NCBI RefSeq assembly: GCF_000320365.1
Contig: NZ_ANIN01000002.1
Coordinates: forward strand, 62,001 to 126,000
DNA: 64,000 bases
DNA from: Moraxella macacae 0408225
GTDB lineage: Bacteria > Pseudomonadota > Gammaproteobacteria > Pseudomonadales > Moraxellaceae
Direction: 5' to 3'
Position numbers and translations under genes: made by a program. Below the pieces are notes generated by a model. That model worked only from the letters and a program-made list of their open reading frames with translations. It did no database searches and was not told the DNA's origin. Numbering within the stretch: position 1 is the stretch's first letter; every line of letters begins with the position of its first letter. Of this stretch, positions 1-9,249 are shown one piece after another.

Positions 1-735
1 GAACAACTGCTTGATTTTTTGCAAAATTTTATTGCAAAACAACAAAAATCGCAGCGTTTAAGCGGTAAGCATGTGGTTATCACCGCAGGGGCAACTTTAG
101 AGGCCATTGACCCTGTGCGCTATTTGTCTAACCATTCTACAGGCAAAATGGGTTTTGCATTGGCAAAAGCCTGCGAACAGTTGGGTGCAAGCGTTACTTT
201 AGTGGCAGGCAATGTTCACTTACCAACACCGTTTAACGTTGCCAGAATTGATGTAACATCTGCCAGTCAAATGCTTGCTGTTTGTCAAATGTTAGCCGGT
301 GATAAAACAAACCCCATCTCGGTTTTTATTGCAACCGCCGCAGTTGCTGATTACCGCGTTAAACAGCAGGCCTTACAAAAAATCAAAAAAACCACCGATG
401 CTTTAACCTTGGATTTGGTAAAAAATCCTGATATTTTGGCAACCATTTCACGCGAAAACCCACAAATTTTTAGCGTTGGTTTTGCAGCAGAAACCCAAGA
501 TGTTGAAACCTATGCCAAAGGCAAATTAATTGCCAAACAATTGGACATGATAGCGTGTAATGATGTATCACGGACGGACATCGGTTTTGGTAGTGATGAC
601 AATGCAATCACGGTGTTTTTTAAGGGAAGCAACACAAAGGTGCGTTTAGAAAAAACCTCAAAAGACAAAATTGCTGAACAATTAGCCGACTTAATTGGCA
701 AACAATTGGCAAAAAAGTTTACTTTTGTGGGCTAA
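1..735 (+). CDS. coaBC: CoaBC bifunctional protein, CoaB (PPC synthetase) part, 5' truncated by window edge
   Basis: The frame is open to base 1, so the track's TTG start at 19 is not the true start; only the C-terminal half of the protein is present. CoaB joins 4'-phosphopantothenate to cysteine in coenzyme A synthesis in the cytosol. Visible hallmarks are TLEAIDPVRYLSNHSTG near the start (the CoaB nucleotide-binding motif), the lysine motif KIKK, VKNPDIL, and GFAAET. The CoaC decarboxylase half should lie left of the window. It ends 70 bp before the convergent ridA gene. No odd residues were seen in this part. Confidence 0.95.
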   Translation, partial: EQLLDFLQNFIAKQQKSQRLSGKHVVITAGATLEAIDPVRYLSNHSTGKMGFALAKACEQLGASVTLVAGNVHLPTPFNVARIDVTSASQMLAVCQMLAGDKTNPISVFIATAAVADYRVKQQALQKIKKTTDALTLDLVKNPDILATISRENPQIFSVGFAAETQDVETYAKGKLIAKQLDMIACNDVSRTDIGFGSDDNAITVFFKGSNTKVRLEKTSKDKIAEQLADLIGKQLAKKFTFVG

Positions 736-805
736 CTTTTGTTGGCTAATTGTTCGTATTGATTGGTTATTTAACAATCACAAGGTTGGTTTAAAAACCG
801 CTTAT

Positions 806-1195
806 TTAAGAAACGCTTTCAAGAAATACAATGGCTTCAATTTCAACCAAGGCATCTTTTGGCAATTTTGCAACTTGTACAGCTGCACGAGCAGGGTAGG
901 GCTGTGGCAGGCGTGCAGTAAAAATCTCATTTAGTGCGTTAAAATTTGCCAAATCCACCAGTGAAACATTGTATTTTACCACATCGCTAAGTGAACCGCC
1001 TGCTGCTTGGCAAATGGCCTCAATGTTGCTTAATACCTGATTGGCTTGGTCTTCAAAACCATCTGCCAGTTGCATGGTGGTAGGGTTAAGACCGATCTGC
1101 CCTGAAATATAGACGGTTTGTCCGACTTTTACCGCTTGCGAATAAGTGCCAACCGCTTTTGGGGCGTTATCGGTGTGAATGATTTGACGACTCAT
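806..1195 (-). CDS. ridA: RidA family reactive enamine/imine deaminase
   Basis: A 129-residue RidA/YjgF/UK114 protein, which hydrolyses reactive enamines and imines such as 2-aminoacrylate released by PLP enzymes. The family arginine and following acidic residue are visible in PYPARAAVQVAKLP and VEIEAIVF, and GQIGLNP is the usual loop. The track begins 24 codons too early; the ATG at 1195 is preceded by AAGGAA at good spacing and gives the normal family length. It stands alone, convergent with coaBC, with its promoter region between it and the lipoprotein gene to the right. Confidence 0.95.
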   Translation of the reverse strand: MSRQIIHTDNAPKAVGTYSQAVKVGQTVYISGQIGLNPTTMQLADGFEDQANQVLSNIEAICQAAGGSLSDVVKYNVSLVDLANFNALNEIFTARLPQPYPARAAVQVAKLPKDALVEIEAIVFLESVS

Positions 1196-1301
1196 AATAT
1201 TTCCTTGATAAGTTGGATTTTGGTATGCGTTATTGTAGCATACATATACGTTAACACAAACACACATTAAACATAAGTTGTTAATTGGCTGTGTTGTTAA
1301 T

Positions 1302-1335
1302 TTGTTGTCAATTATGCTTTGTTGTCAATTATGCT
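1302..1335. repeat. 17-bp direct tandem duplication beside a stop codon
   Basis: Two exact adjacent copies of TTGTTGTCAATTATGCT. They lie 5 bp beyond the stop codon of the minus-strand RCC1 lipoprotein gene. One of a series of such duplications across the window. Confidence 0.9.
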
Positions 1336-1340
1336 GTAAG

Positions 1341-3209
1341 CTACGGTTTTATCGAAACTTTAATGGGCGTGTTGTACATGCGAGTATTGGCAAGTGTCGC
1401 ACCGTCACCAAGCGATCCTTCAAAGCTCCAGCCCCAAGTTAAAACGCCGCCGTTTTTGTCTTTTGCCACTTGGTGCAAGGCTCCAACTGCCATGTCGGTT
1501 ACGGTTAAATTGGCCAATTTGTCAGTCGGTTCGTTTAAATCCAAATAATCGGTAATGCCCAATGCATCGGTTTCACCAAACAGTCCCCATGGCTGTATTG
1601 TGTGATTGTTAAACATGACATAGCTTGTGTTGCCATTGGCATAAATGTGTTTGGCGGTTTTTTTGGTTGACCAAGGCAAAAGCGTCGGTTTGCCAATGTT
1701 TTCCGCCCATTCTTTATTGGTGTATACATACCCTTCGCCGTGATAGCCAACTTGACTGCTAAAGTTTAAGCCCCAAGCATACACTTGACCTTTATCCGTC
1801 ATTGCCAACAGATGATCGCGTCCGGCGGCAAGCTCGCTGATTTTTACATCACTTGCAAACGGCACAAACAGTGGCGTGCTAGAATTTACCAAACAATTTG
1901 GCGTTAAGGTTTTGTCATTTTCATCACAGATTTTGTCATTCCCAAGGTTGCCATATTGATTTGAGCCCCACGCCCATACTTGCCCTTTATTGTCAAGGGC
2001 ATACGACGTATCGGCACTGGCAATGACTTGAATGATTTTGCCAACATTGACGTTGTTAAAATTGACTTTCACAGGTTTACTGCTGTTTTTAACGCTTACA
2101 TTTTGTCCAAGTTGCCCTTGGCTATTACTGCCAAACGCCCAAACTTCACCAGATTTTGTCAATGCCAAACGATGGGCATACCCACTGGCAATTGATATCA
2201 CATCATTTAAACCATCAACCGCACCGATTGTCAAACGGCAATTTGCCACTTTGTCCGTGCAAATTGTGCGTCCGCTATCACCACGTCCAAGCTCGCCGTT
2301 TTCATCATCTCCCCAAGTGTAAACTTTACCGTCTTTGGTTAAAAGTGCTGAATGGTTTTGGCTAAAAGAAATGGAAACTGCGTTGTTTGGTGCTTGAGTG
2401 ATTAAATACGGTCGGGTTGAATGATCTGTATCTTTAAGGGAGGTGGTTTTGCCCATGCCAACTTGCCCCAAATTATTACGCCCCCACGCATAAACTTTGC
2501 CATCAACAATCGCCCCTGTGTGAGATCCGCCTGCTGCCAGCGTGTTGCCAAAATATACCTTGCCATTTTGCTTAACGGTATTGCCTGCACTGTCGCTAAC
2601 CGATACGATAAACTGGTTATCCCCTGCAATTAAACCCACAGGAATGGTAAACTTGCCAGTGCTAGGAATGTCAAAATTTTGGGTGTTATCCGCTTGAATA
2701 ATGCTTAATTTTAAGGGCTGTGGTAAATTATCACTTGCCACACCAGTTAACACAATTTGGCTCGTGCGACTTATCTCATCGGTGATTTGAGTGGTTAATG
2801 TCAGCACAGGGGCTGTGTTGTCAAGAATGATTTTTTGGGTAAGGTTTGCTTGATTGCCTGCTTTGTCTGATACGCTGATTTGTAGCTTGTTTTCACCCGA
2901 TGTTAGTTTTGTGTTTAAGATAAAATTGCCATCAGCATCAGTAACACTTTGAGTTTGTTTGCCCGTGGTTAAATTTTTGACAATTACATTAAGCCCCAAA
3001 GTATCTTGATTGTCTGACACTTTACCGGCCAAGTTAAAATCTGTTTGATTGGTACTGGTAAGTTTTGGTAAGGTTAAAGTTGGTGCAACCTTGTCAACCT
3101 TAGCAGGGTTAGAATTTGATGGGTTGGAACTTGATGTATGGTTGCCACAAGCGGTTAACATTAAACTCATCACGCTTATGGCAAGGGTTGTGTAAAGAGG
3201 GCGTGGCAT
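1341..3209 (-). CDS. RCC1-repeat beta-propeller lipoprotein with Ig-like N-terminal modules
   Basis: A 622-residue predicted lipoprotein. The signal peptide ends in the lipobox LMLTAC, so a Cys near residue 21 is lipidated. A Ser/Asn/Pro linker is followed by two or more Ig/cadherin-like modules (about 40-225, with repeated VSDKAGNQ / VSDSAGN ends), then about seven RCC1 repeats (230-620; for example HTGAIVDGKVYAWGRNNLGQ and HRLALTKSGEVWAFGSNSQG), enough for one seven-bladed propeller. The function is unknown; the propeller suggests a binding role at the cell envelope. A perfect Fur-type palindrome lies 38 bp upstream of the ATG, so iron repression is inferred. It could be a surface-exposed metal or haem acquisition accessory, but nothing in the sequence shows a ligand. 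Confidence 0.85.
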   Translation of the reverse strand: MPRPLYTTLAISVMSLMLTACGNHTSSSNPSNSNPAKVDKVAPTLTLPKLTSTNQTDFNLAGKVSDNQDTLGLNVIVKNLTTGKQTQSVTDADGNFILNTKLTSGENKLQISVSDKAGNQANLTQKIILDNTAPVLTLTTQITDEISRTSQIVLTGVASDNLPQPLKLSIIQADNTQNFDIPSTGKFTIPVGLIAGDNQFIVSVSDSAGNTVKQNGKVYFGNTLAAGGSHTGAIVDGKVYAWGRNNLGQVGMGKTTSLKDTDHSTRPYLITQAPNNAVSISFSQNHSALLTKDGKVYTWGDDENGELGRGDSGRTICTDKVANCRLTIGAVDGLNDVISIASGYAHRLALTKSGEVWAFGSNSQGQLGQNVSVKNSSKPVKVNFNNVNVGKIIQVIASADTSYALDNKGQVWAWGSNQYGNLGNDKICDENDKTLTPNCLVNSSTPLFVPFASDVKISELAAGRDHLLAMTDKGQVYAWGLNFSSQVGYHGEGYVYTNKEWAENIGKPTLLPWSTKKTAKHIYANGNTSYVMFNNHTIQPWGLFGETDALGITDYLDLNEPTDKLANLTVTDMAVGALHQVAKDKNGGVLTWGWSFEGSLGDGATLANTRMYNTPIKVSIKP

Positions 3210-3243
3210 ATATTTTCCTGTGTGCTTGATTTGTCAAAAATGA

Positions 3244-3264
3244 AAATGATAATAATTATCATTT
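3244..3264. promoter_or_regulatory. Fur box (perfect 7-1-7 palindrome)
   Basis: TGATAATAATTATCA at 3247-3261 fits the 7-1-7 Fur consensus TGATAATnATTATCA exactly. The symmetry extends to 9-bp arms (AAATGATAA and TTATCATTT) around TAA. It lies just upstream of the RCC1 lipoprotein ATG, where bound Fe-Fur would block transcription. The nearest other gene, spoT, ends on the far side, so the lipoprotein is the only plausible target. Confidence 0.85.
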
Positions 3265-3347
3265 ATTATACAACAAAACACCAACAAAATACAATTGTGT
3301 AAGAAAAATAAAATGCAAGAAAAATAAAATTTTAGCCACGCACAGTT

Positions 3348-3395
3348 GCAAATACAGTTAATTGCAAATACAGTTAATTGCAAATACAGTTAATT
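3348..3395. repeat. 16-bp direct repeat, three tandem copies
   Basis: Three exact copies of GCAAATACAGTTAATT at 3348, 3364 and 3380, ending 9 bp beyond the spoT stop codon. There are no spacers, so this is not a CRISPR. Confidence 0.95.
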
Positions 3396-3404
3396 GAATA
3401 AGCG

Positions 3405-5567
3405 TTAAAACTCCTCAAGCCATTGGTAGAGTCGCTGAATGTTGGGATAGCCAAGTGCATTACGCAAACGATGGATAATATCCGATAATTGTTCGCGGTT
3501 TTCAATGACTAAAAATAACAAGCTGTGAGCGTGAAAATTTTTCACCGTTTCCACCCCTGCGTTGGCTTCACGCACCTCAAAAATCACCTGACTGGTTTGT
3601 TCATCGCTAAGTGGCATGGAAATTTTTAGCACCGCATCAAAGAAAAAACGGTGTTCATCGGCGTATTGTTCAAATTGTCGCCAATGTAGTGGAATGACTT
3701 GATAGGGATTTTCACGGCGAATTTCATCAATGGAAAAGCATTTATGACGATGCACAACCAGGCCATTTTTGGATAAATGCCCCACGATGCGATCGCCATA
3801 AATCGGATGGCAACAACTGGAAAAATCAACCTCGACGCCAACTGCATCGGCAATTAAACTTTGTGGTTGATGGGCGTTATGGGCAATTGCTTGATTTTCA
3901 GCAAGCTGTTGTTGGCTAAATAAACGCGATACCATAATTTGTGGCAATATCACGCCTGTGGTAATTTGTTGGTACAACTCGCTTTTTTCTTTAACGCCAC
4001 GCCAATCGAGCAGTTGCTGCCATTCTTCATTGCTTAATTCATCAATGTTGCGACCTTGATTTTTTAAGGCACGAGCAAAAGCATCATGCCCATGTTGTTG
4101 GCGCTGTTCATCGGTTAAGCCTTTTAACCATTGACGTAAGGCACGGCGGGCTTTATTGGTTGCCACAAAACCAAGCCACTCGGCTTTCGGTTCAGCTTTC
4201 GGATCACTTTCAATTTCTACATATTGCCCAGATTTTAACACACTACCAAGTTTGGCTTTTTCGTTGTTAATGTTTGCCCCTGTTGCACTATTGCCAAGCC
4301 CTGTACTCACCGCATAAGCAAAATCCAAAGCCGTTGCACCGCGTGGCAGTTCGTGAGGATCGCCGTTTGGGGTATAACACACAATTTTGCGTTCGTGTAG
4401 ATAATCCATCAGTTTGTTTACAGTATCCAGTGCATCATCGGCAAGGTTGTCTTTATCCACAAGCAAACTTTGCAAATTGCGTAACGATGCTTGCACCACC
4501 GAGCGACTCACCGCCGATGCACTATCACTCATTAACACACCAAGCCGCGATGCTTGCAGCATGCGTTGAGTTAAAATCACCACCTCGATACTGTCAAAAT
4601 CCCTCTGATAAGTCAAAGTTAAAGATTGATTGCCTCCGGCTAATGGTTTACGGATATTGTCAGCGATATTTTCGTTTGGAATTTGGTATTTTTTGATAAG
4701 ATAATCTGCTACTTTATCACAATCTTCTACGCTATTTAGCACCATCATAAAGGCATATTGGCGTAACAAACTGCTCATATCACCACGGTTGTTAAAAAAT
4801 TGGCGGTATAACACCACTTTATTGTCAATGTCTTTAATATCACCGCAAATATTTAGTTTATTTAATACAATATTTAAGTAAGCATAAATATTTTCAGTCT
4901 GAAAATTACGCCCCAAACCATGTTGCAACATTTTGTCTGACAAGGTATTGTACATTTGTGGGTTTAAATTGCGATAACACAAAATCTCAATATAATCAGC
5001 GATATTATTAAGCCCCATCAACCGTGCAAAAGGCACATAAAAATCAAGGGTTTCTTGGGCGGTGGAGCGTTGTTTTTCTGGACGAACGGCGTCCATGGTT
5101 GACATATTGTGCAGGCGATCGGCAAGTTTAACAATTAATACACGCGGATCTTCTAAGGTTGCGGTAAAAATTTTGTGAAAGGTGCCTGCTTTGGTGGTTT
5201 TTTTATCTTTATTTTTATCGGATTTTAATTTGGTAACGCCGTCTACGATTTTCACCACATTTTTGCCAAATAATTCATGAATCTGACTTTCGGTAACTTC
5301 TGTATCCTCTACCGTATCGTGCAAAATTGCTGCAATGATCACATCTACATCTAAGCGAAAACCCGCCAAAATTTCGGCCACTGCAACTGGGTGGGTGATA
5401 TACGGTTCACCTGATTTACGCTTATCTTTGATATGGGCTTTATCACCAAAATGACAGGCTTGCACCACTTTTTGTTGGTTTTCGTTTGAAAAATAACTGA
5501 TTGCTCGCATTAAAGAGGCGACCGCATCATCAACGAGCGGATGGCTAAATTTTTGGTTAATTGGCAT
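3405..5567 (-). CDS. spoT: SpoT-type RelA/SpoT homologue: ppGpp hydrolase with degenerate synthetase domain
   Basis: A 720-residue long RSH protein. The hydrolase domain is complete: R50, H59, the HDTVED motif (83-88), and D150/N154 in KLADRLHNM. The synthetase region (about 240-345) has lost hallmark residues: the usual GYQSLH reads GNQSLT, the EVQIRT-type motif reads EVVILT, and the arginine of the YAFR-type segment is Met (YAFMMV). A TGS domain (about 394-455) and a C-terminal ACT domain (about 645-715) remain. It is therefore predicted to be a monofunctional (p)ppGpp hydrolase; I recall that SpoT of Moraxellaceae is described this way. A separate RelA would have to make ppGpp. AGGGGG precedes the ATG. 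rpoZ lies upstream but is separated by a terminator. Confidence 0.93.
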   Translation of the reverse strand: MPINQKFSHPLVDDAVASLMRAISYFSNENQQKVVQACHFGDKAHIKDKRKSGEPYITHPVAVAEILAGFRLDVDVIIAAILHDTVEDTEVTESQIHELFGKNVVKIVDGVTKLKSDKNKDKKTTKAGTFHKIFTATLEDPRVLIVKLADRLHNMSTMDAVRPEKQRSTAQETLDFYVPFARLMGLNNIADYIEILCYRNLNPQMYNTLSDKMLQHGLGRNFQTENIYAYLNIVLNKLNICGDIKDIDNKVVLYRQFFNNRGDMSSLLRQYAFMMVLNSVEDCDKVADYLIKKYQIPNENIADNIRKPLAGGNQSLTLTYQRDFDSIEVVILTQRMLQASRLGVLMSDSASAVSRSVVQASLRNLQSLLVDKDNLADDALDTVNKLMDYLHERKIVCYTPNGDPHELPRGATALDFAYAVSTGLGNSATGANINNEKAKLGSVLKSGQYVEIESDPKAEPKAEWLGFVATNKARRALRQWLKGLTDEQRQQHGHDAFARALKNQGRNIDELSNEEWQQLLDWRGVKEKSELYQQITTGVILPQIMVSRLFSQQQLAENQAIAHNAHQPQSLIADAVGVEVDFSSCCHPIYGDRIVGHLSKNGLVVHRHKCFSIDEIRRENPYQVIPLHWRQFEQYADEHRFFFDAVLKISMPLSDEQTSQVIFEVREANAGVETVKNFHAHSLLFLVIENREQLSDIIHRLRNALGYPNIQRLYQWLEEF

Positions 5568-5932
5568 AAATTCCCCCTAAAAAATCGTGGCTAAACAGAC
5601 AAAACCCTATTTTTAACTTAATTCTTTTTAACTTAGCTTAGCTTAACTTAGCTTTTAACAATAATATATAGGTTTTTAAATTAACATAGGGAAAAATGAC
5701 CAAAAAACAACCATCAATAACAAAATATCCTAATTTAAACATGAATTTTAATAAACTGTCAATGTTTTTATTATTCAAAAAATTGATGTTTGGTATTTAG
5801 ATAAAAAATAAAACAACCAACAACCAACCAATCAGCAATCAACACAAAAAAAACAAAAGCCATCAAAATGATGACTTTATGTGTTTGAATGGAATGTGTT
5901 TGAGCGGATATGCCTAACGTGTTATTAGTTTG
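5568..5932. other. Intergenic region between rpoZ and spoT
   Basis: This 365-bp, very AT-rich gap separates two genes that share an operon in many gammaproteobacteria. It holds the rpoZ terminator (5845-5878), an imperfect TTAACTTAGC-type repeat near 5630-5655, and presumably the spoT promoter, which I could not place with confidence. No ORF with a ribosome binding site was seen. Confidence 0.7.
5845..5878 (-). terminator. Rho-independent terminator after rpoZ
   Basis: On the minus strand, AAAGTCATCA-TTT-TGATGGCTTT forms a 10-bp stem with one G-T pair, followed by TGTTTTTTTT. It closes the rpoZ transcript 55 bp after its stop and implies that spoT has its own promoter. Confidence 0.85.
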
Positions 5933-6196
5933 TTAAAAACCATGACCGCTTGATAAGTTTAATTCGGCACGTTGAAATTTTGGGTTTTCGCGTTCTGGTT
6001 GGTTCAAAATATCACGACCAACCAAACCATCAGCAATTTCACGCAAAGCAATAACTGTAGGCTTATCATGATCCGGGTTTACCATAGGTTCGGATATGCC
6101 ACGAGCAACTTGATGGGCACGCTTGCTTGCCACCAAAATCAAATCAAAACGGTTGTGAATATTTTTAAGACAATCTTCTACAGTGACTCGTGCCAT
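5933..6196 (-). CDS. rpoZ: RNA polymerase omega subunit
   Basis: An 87-residue omega subunit, which binds beta-prime, helps RNA polymerase assembly and in proteobacteria forms part of a ppGpp site. Recognised by [19 protein letters not shown] at the start and [15 protein letters not shown] in the conserved helix. The track ORF begins 36 codons upstream; the ATG at 6196 starts the family N-terminus and follows AAAAAGGGTAATATC, which supplies AAGGG as Shine-Dalgarno. It is transcribed alone: a terminator follows and a divergent gene lies upstream. Confidence 0.96.
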   Translation of the reverse strand: MARVTVEDCLKNIHNRFDLILVASKRAHQVARGISEPMVNPDHDKPTVIALREIADGLVGRDILNQPERENPKFQRAELNLSSGHGF

Positions 6197-6376
6197 GATA
6201 TTACCCTTTTTAACAAAATTTTTTACAAAAAAAATTAACAAAATAAAACCACCATTGTAACAAAGATTATAAAAAAATGCTATGCCAAAACAACCCACTA
6301 TCAAAATTTTTTTACTATTTGGGTGATTTGGGCTAAAATGGGGGTTTAAATTTTAACAAATTTTGCTGAGTGTTTT

Positions 6377-7360
6377 ATGACCATGTCAACAAAAGCCACA
6401 AGCCCTCCTGATTTTATCGTTATTGCCGATGATGACAATCCGTTGATTGATACATTGCAAGCGACAGAATTGGCAGAATTGGCGAATTTATGGACGCAAG
6501 GACAAACAAATTTTGAGAAAAATTATTTTGCCAAGCACTTATTTCAGCCAACCAAAACCATTGTTGCACATTGTGAATATGGGTTGGGTGATTTTCATCA
6601 TGTCAGTATGCAAATTGCAGATGAAATGGGCGAGCCTGAAAATCAGCAGCAAGCGATAGAAAATTTACCACCAATTGAACCAAAAACCAACAAAGCACAG
6701 CCAACAATAATTAAGCATACCAAAACCACCAAAGCCCTTGCCAATCCAAAATTACATAAAAATTTACTCAATCAAAAAAAATCCATGATTGATACGCAAA
6801 CTGTTGCCAAAGACAGCTTTAGCGAATTGGAGCATGATTTACAAGTTATTGATTTATCGGACAATGTTTCTAAAAAACATCAACAAATTTACCATCAGGC
6901 ACTTGAGGTTTTGGCCAATCCAAAAGTTAAAAACCATCACCAAAAAGCCCTTGCAGTTGTACAAAAATTCGCTCATGCCAATAGCACCGATGCCATGTTG
7001 CGTTTGGCATTGTGGGCGTTGCGTGGCAATGCTTATTTGGGAATTGACAAAAACAGTGAACAAGGATTAAAGTGGCTAAAACAAGCGGCCAAATTGCACG
7101 ATAATCGAGCACAAAAATTGTTAAGTAAGTTGTATTTTAGTGGCGATCTGTTGGATTTGGACGTCAAACAAGGCGAATATTGGCTCAATCAGGCAGCCAA
7201 ACACGGTCATAATCAGGCTAAACAATTGCAACAAGCGTTTAACAGTGCAGAAATGTTAAAACAAACACGCACCGAAGAGAACAAGTATTGGAAAAAATTG
7301 GGCTTATTGGTGATTTTGTTGGTGTTTGTTTTGTTCGCAGTTTTGTTGGTTAAAATCTGA
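6377..7360 (+). CDS. Sel1-repeat protein with C-terminal membrane anchor
   Basis: A 327-residue protein of unknown function. The N-terminal half (1-160) is low-complexity and Lys/Thr/Gln-rich. Residues about 185-290 carry helical Sel1/TPR-like repeats (GLKWLKQAAKLHDNRAQKLL, GEYWLNQAAKHGHNQAKQL). The end is a single hydrophobic helix, LGLLVILLVFVLFAVLLV, with no signal peptide, so it looks tail-anchored in the inner membrane with repeats in the cytoplasm. Sel1 proteins act as protein-interaction scaffolds; no partner is suggested by the neighbours (divergent rpoZ, convergent rnt). A second ATG two codons in (MST...) could be the real start. Confidence 0.7.
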   Translation: MTMSTKATSPPDFIVIADDDNPLIDTLQATELAELANLWTQGQTNFEKNYFAKHLFQPTKTIVAHCEYGLGDFHHVSMQIADEMGEPENQQQAIENLPPIEPKTNKAQPTIIKHTKTTKALANPKLHKNLLNQKKSMIDTQTVAKDSFSELEHDLQVIDLSDNVSKKHQQIYHQALEVLANPKVKNHHQKALAVVQKFAHANSTDAMLRLALWALRGNAYLGIDKNSEQGLKWLKQAAKLHDNRAQKLLSKLYFSGDLLDLDVKQGEYWLNQAAKHGHNQAKQLQQAFNSAEMLKQTRTEENKYWKKLGLLVILLVFVLFAVLLVKI

Positions 7361-7379
7361 TTTATGTTTGAGTGTCTTT

Positions 7380-8054
7380 TTAAGGACTTAACGTGTTTGG
7401 TTGAGTGTTTGTGTCATTTTTTTGGATAAAAGTGCTTGTTAACATCGGATAATTGTTGAGAATATGACAAAATAATTCTGCGGTTTTTTGGGTATCGTAC
7501 AAAGCAGAATGGGCGTCATTGCCACTAAATTCAATGTTTGCGTACTGACAAGCACGTGCCAGCACAGTTTGGCCAAATGCCAAAGCCGATAGCGTTACTG
7601 TATCCAGCACTGAAAACTGATGAAATTGGTTTTGATTTTTGGTGCGTGTGCGTTCAATGAGTGCATTTAAAAAATTTAAATCAAAATGGGCGTTATGCCC
7701 CACCAAAATACATTTGTTGCAATGGTTTTGTTGGCGAATGGTTTTTAAGTGTTTAAAAATGCGTTTTATCGCGGTTTTTTCATCTTCGGCAATTGCTTTG
7801 CGCATCGGACTGTCTACTTTAATTCCTGTAAATTCTAACGCGCGTTGTTCCAAATTTGCCCCATCAAAGGGATCAATGTGGGCGTTGATTGCTTCGCCTG
7901 GGTAAAATTTGCCCTCGTGATTGAGTAAAATTGGAATGCAGGCAATTTCAAGCAAAGCATCGGTTTTTGGATTAAAACCTGCGGTTTCTACATCTACCAC
8001 CACAGGCAGATAATTGCGAAAGCGTTCAGAAATTGGTGATAATTTAGCAGTCAT
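7380..8054 (-). CDS. rnt: Ribonuclease T
   Basis: A DEDDh 3'-5' exoribonuclease that trims the 3' ends of tRNA and other stable RNA. Exo I is VVDVETAGFNP (near 20-30), Exo II is GHNAHFDLNFLNAL, and Exo III is NDAHSALYDTQKT with the catalytic His and Asp. The length of 224 residues matches the family. The track start at 8060 is a GTG; the ATG two codons later is better placed after AAGAG. Convergent with the Sel1 protein gene and followed by only 19 bp. Confidence 0.93.
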   Translation of the reverse strand: MTAKLSPISERFRNYLPVVVDVETAGFNPKTDALLEIACIPILLNHEGKFYPGEAINAHIDPFDGANLEQRALEFTGIKVDSPMRKAIAEDEKTAIKRIFKHLKTIRQQNHCNKCILVGHNAHFDLNFLNALIERTRTKNQNQFHQFSVLDTVTLSALAFGQTVLARACQYANIEFSGNDAHSALYDTQKTAELFCHILNNYPMLTSTFIQKNDTNTQPNTLSP

Positions 8055-8065
8055 ATACACTCTTT

Positions 8066-8095
8066 TTAGTAAATATTTTTTTAGTAAATATTTTT
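8066..8095. repeat. 15-bp direct tandem duplication upstream of rnt
   Basis: Two exact copies of TTAGTAAATATTTTT (8066-8080 and 8081-8095), 11 bp upstream of the rnt ATG, so this copy is in a leader rather than at a gene end. Confidence 0.85.
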
Positions 8096-8126
8096 AATAA
8101 AAACTTTAGTAAAATTTATTATTTTT

Positions 8127-8158
8127 GTTTAATTGTTTAATTGTTTAATTGCTTAATT
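8127..8158. repeat. 8-bp direct repeat, four copies
   Basis: GTTTAATT three times followed by GCTTAATT. It lies 17 bp beyond the pyrC stop codon on the minus strand. Confidence 0.85.
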
Positions 8159-8175
8159 GGCTTTAAATTTGTGGC

Positions 8176-9249
8176 TTATACAGCAAGTCCAAAAGGCAAT
8201 ACTTTCCAATCAAGTTTTTGTCCTGCCATGAGTGGTGTTAAAGTTTTATCACCTAAATATTCATAAAAATCAGGTACTTGCCATGTATCACGCACCAAGG
8301 TTACTTTATCACTGTTGACAGGCAAGCCATAAAATTTTGCCCCATTAATGCTCATAAAAGCTTCCAATTTATCCAATTTATCCACTTTATCAAAGGCTTG
8401 GGCGTATAGCGACAGGGCAAGCGGTGCGGAGTAACAGCCGGCACAGCCACAGGCATTTTCTTTGGCGTGTGTTGCGTGAGGGGCTGAGTCTGTTCCTGCA
8501 AAAAATTTTGGGTTGCCACTGGTTGCCACATCAAGCAGCACTTGTTGATGACTTTGGCGTTTTAACACAGGCAAGCAGTAAAAATGCGGTTTTAAGCCAC
8601 CAACAAGCAGATGATTGCGATTAAACAACAAATGTTGTGGGGTAATCGTGGCACATATATTTTTGCTTTGTGATAGGACAAAATCTACCGCATCGCTGGT
8701 TGTGATGTGTTCAAATACGATTTTTAGTTTAGGAAATTTAAAGATTAATTGGGTTAAAACTTCATCAATAAACCGTTTTTCGCGATCAAAAATATCCACA
8801 TGTTCATGCGTTACTTCACCATGCAACAATAAAGGCAAGCCTAACGATTCCATTTTGGCAAATACGTCCGTGCAGTGATTGATGTTGGTAACGCCGTCAT
8901 CTGAATTGGTGGTTGCTCCTGCAGGATAAAGTTTTACCGCCTTGACAATGCCAGAATTTACCGCTTCTTCGATATCTTGTGCTGTTAAGTTTTCGGTCAA
9001 ATACAGCACCATTAACGGCTCAAACTGTTGGCTGATACTGTCGCTTGGAATGTGGGCTACAATGCGTTCGCGGTAGGCTATGGCTTGGGCGGTGGTTTTA
9101 ATGGGTGGCACAAGATTTGGCATACAAATGGCACGGCGAAAGTTGGCAGATACATGTGGCACAGTGGTCGCCAAGGCATCAAAATCACGCAGATGGATAT
9201 GCCAATCGTCAGGTGCGTTCATAGTCAAGGTGTTGATGGATTCTTTCAT
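8176..9249 (-). CDS. pyrC: Dihydroorotase (class II)
   Basis: A 357-residue zinc amidohydrolase that cyclises carbamoyl-aspartate to dihydroorotate in pyrimidine synthesis. Metal-binding HIHLR sits near the N-terminus, the carboxylated lysine is in [13 protein letters not shown], further ligands are in LLHGEVTH and FEHITT, and the catalytic Asp in FAGTDSAPH. The track start lies nine codons upstream; the second ATG (MKESINTLT) gives the normal family length, though its ribosome binding site is weak. Divergent from argG. Confidence 0.94.
   Translation of the reverse strand: MKESINTLTMNAPDDWHIHLRDFDALATTVPHVSANFRRAICMPNLVPPIKTTAQAIAYRERIVAHIPSDSISQQFEPLMVLYLTENLTAQDIEEAVNSGIVKAVKLYPAGATTNSDDGVTNINHCTDVFAKMESLGLPLLLHGEVTHEHVDIFDREKRFIDEVLTQLIFKFPKLKIVFEHITTSDAVDFVLSQSKNICATITPQHLLFNRNHLLVGGLKPHFYCLPVLKRQSHQQVLLDVATSGNPKFFAGTDSAPHATHAKENACGCAGCYSAPLALSLYAQAFDKVDKLDKLEAFMSINGAKFYGLPVNSDKVTLVRDTWQVPDFYEYLGDKTLTPLMAGQKLDWKVLPFGLAV

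Noticed and set aside
3348-3395. Three direct repeats as a CRISPR
   Set aside because: The copies touch each other with no spacers and are only 16 bp long.
4274-4696. 140-aa plus-strand ORF inside spoT
   Set aside because: Antisense shadow of a well supported gene; composition is typical of frame shadow, with no ribosome binding site or domain.
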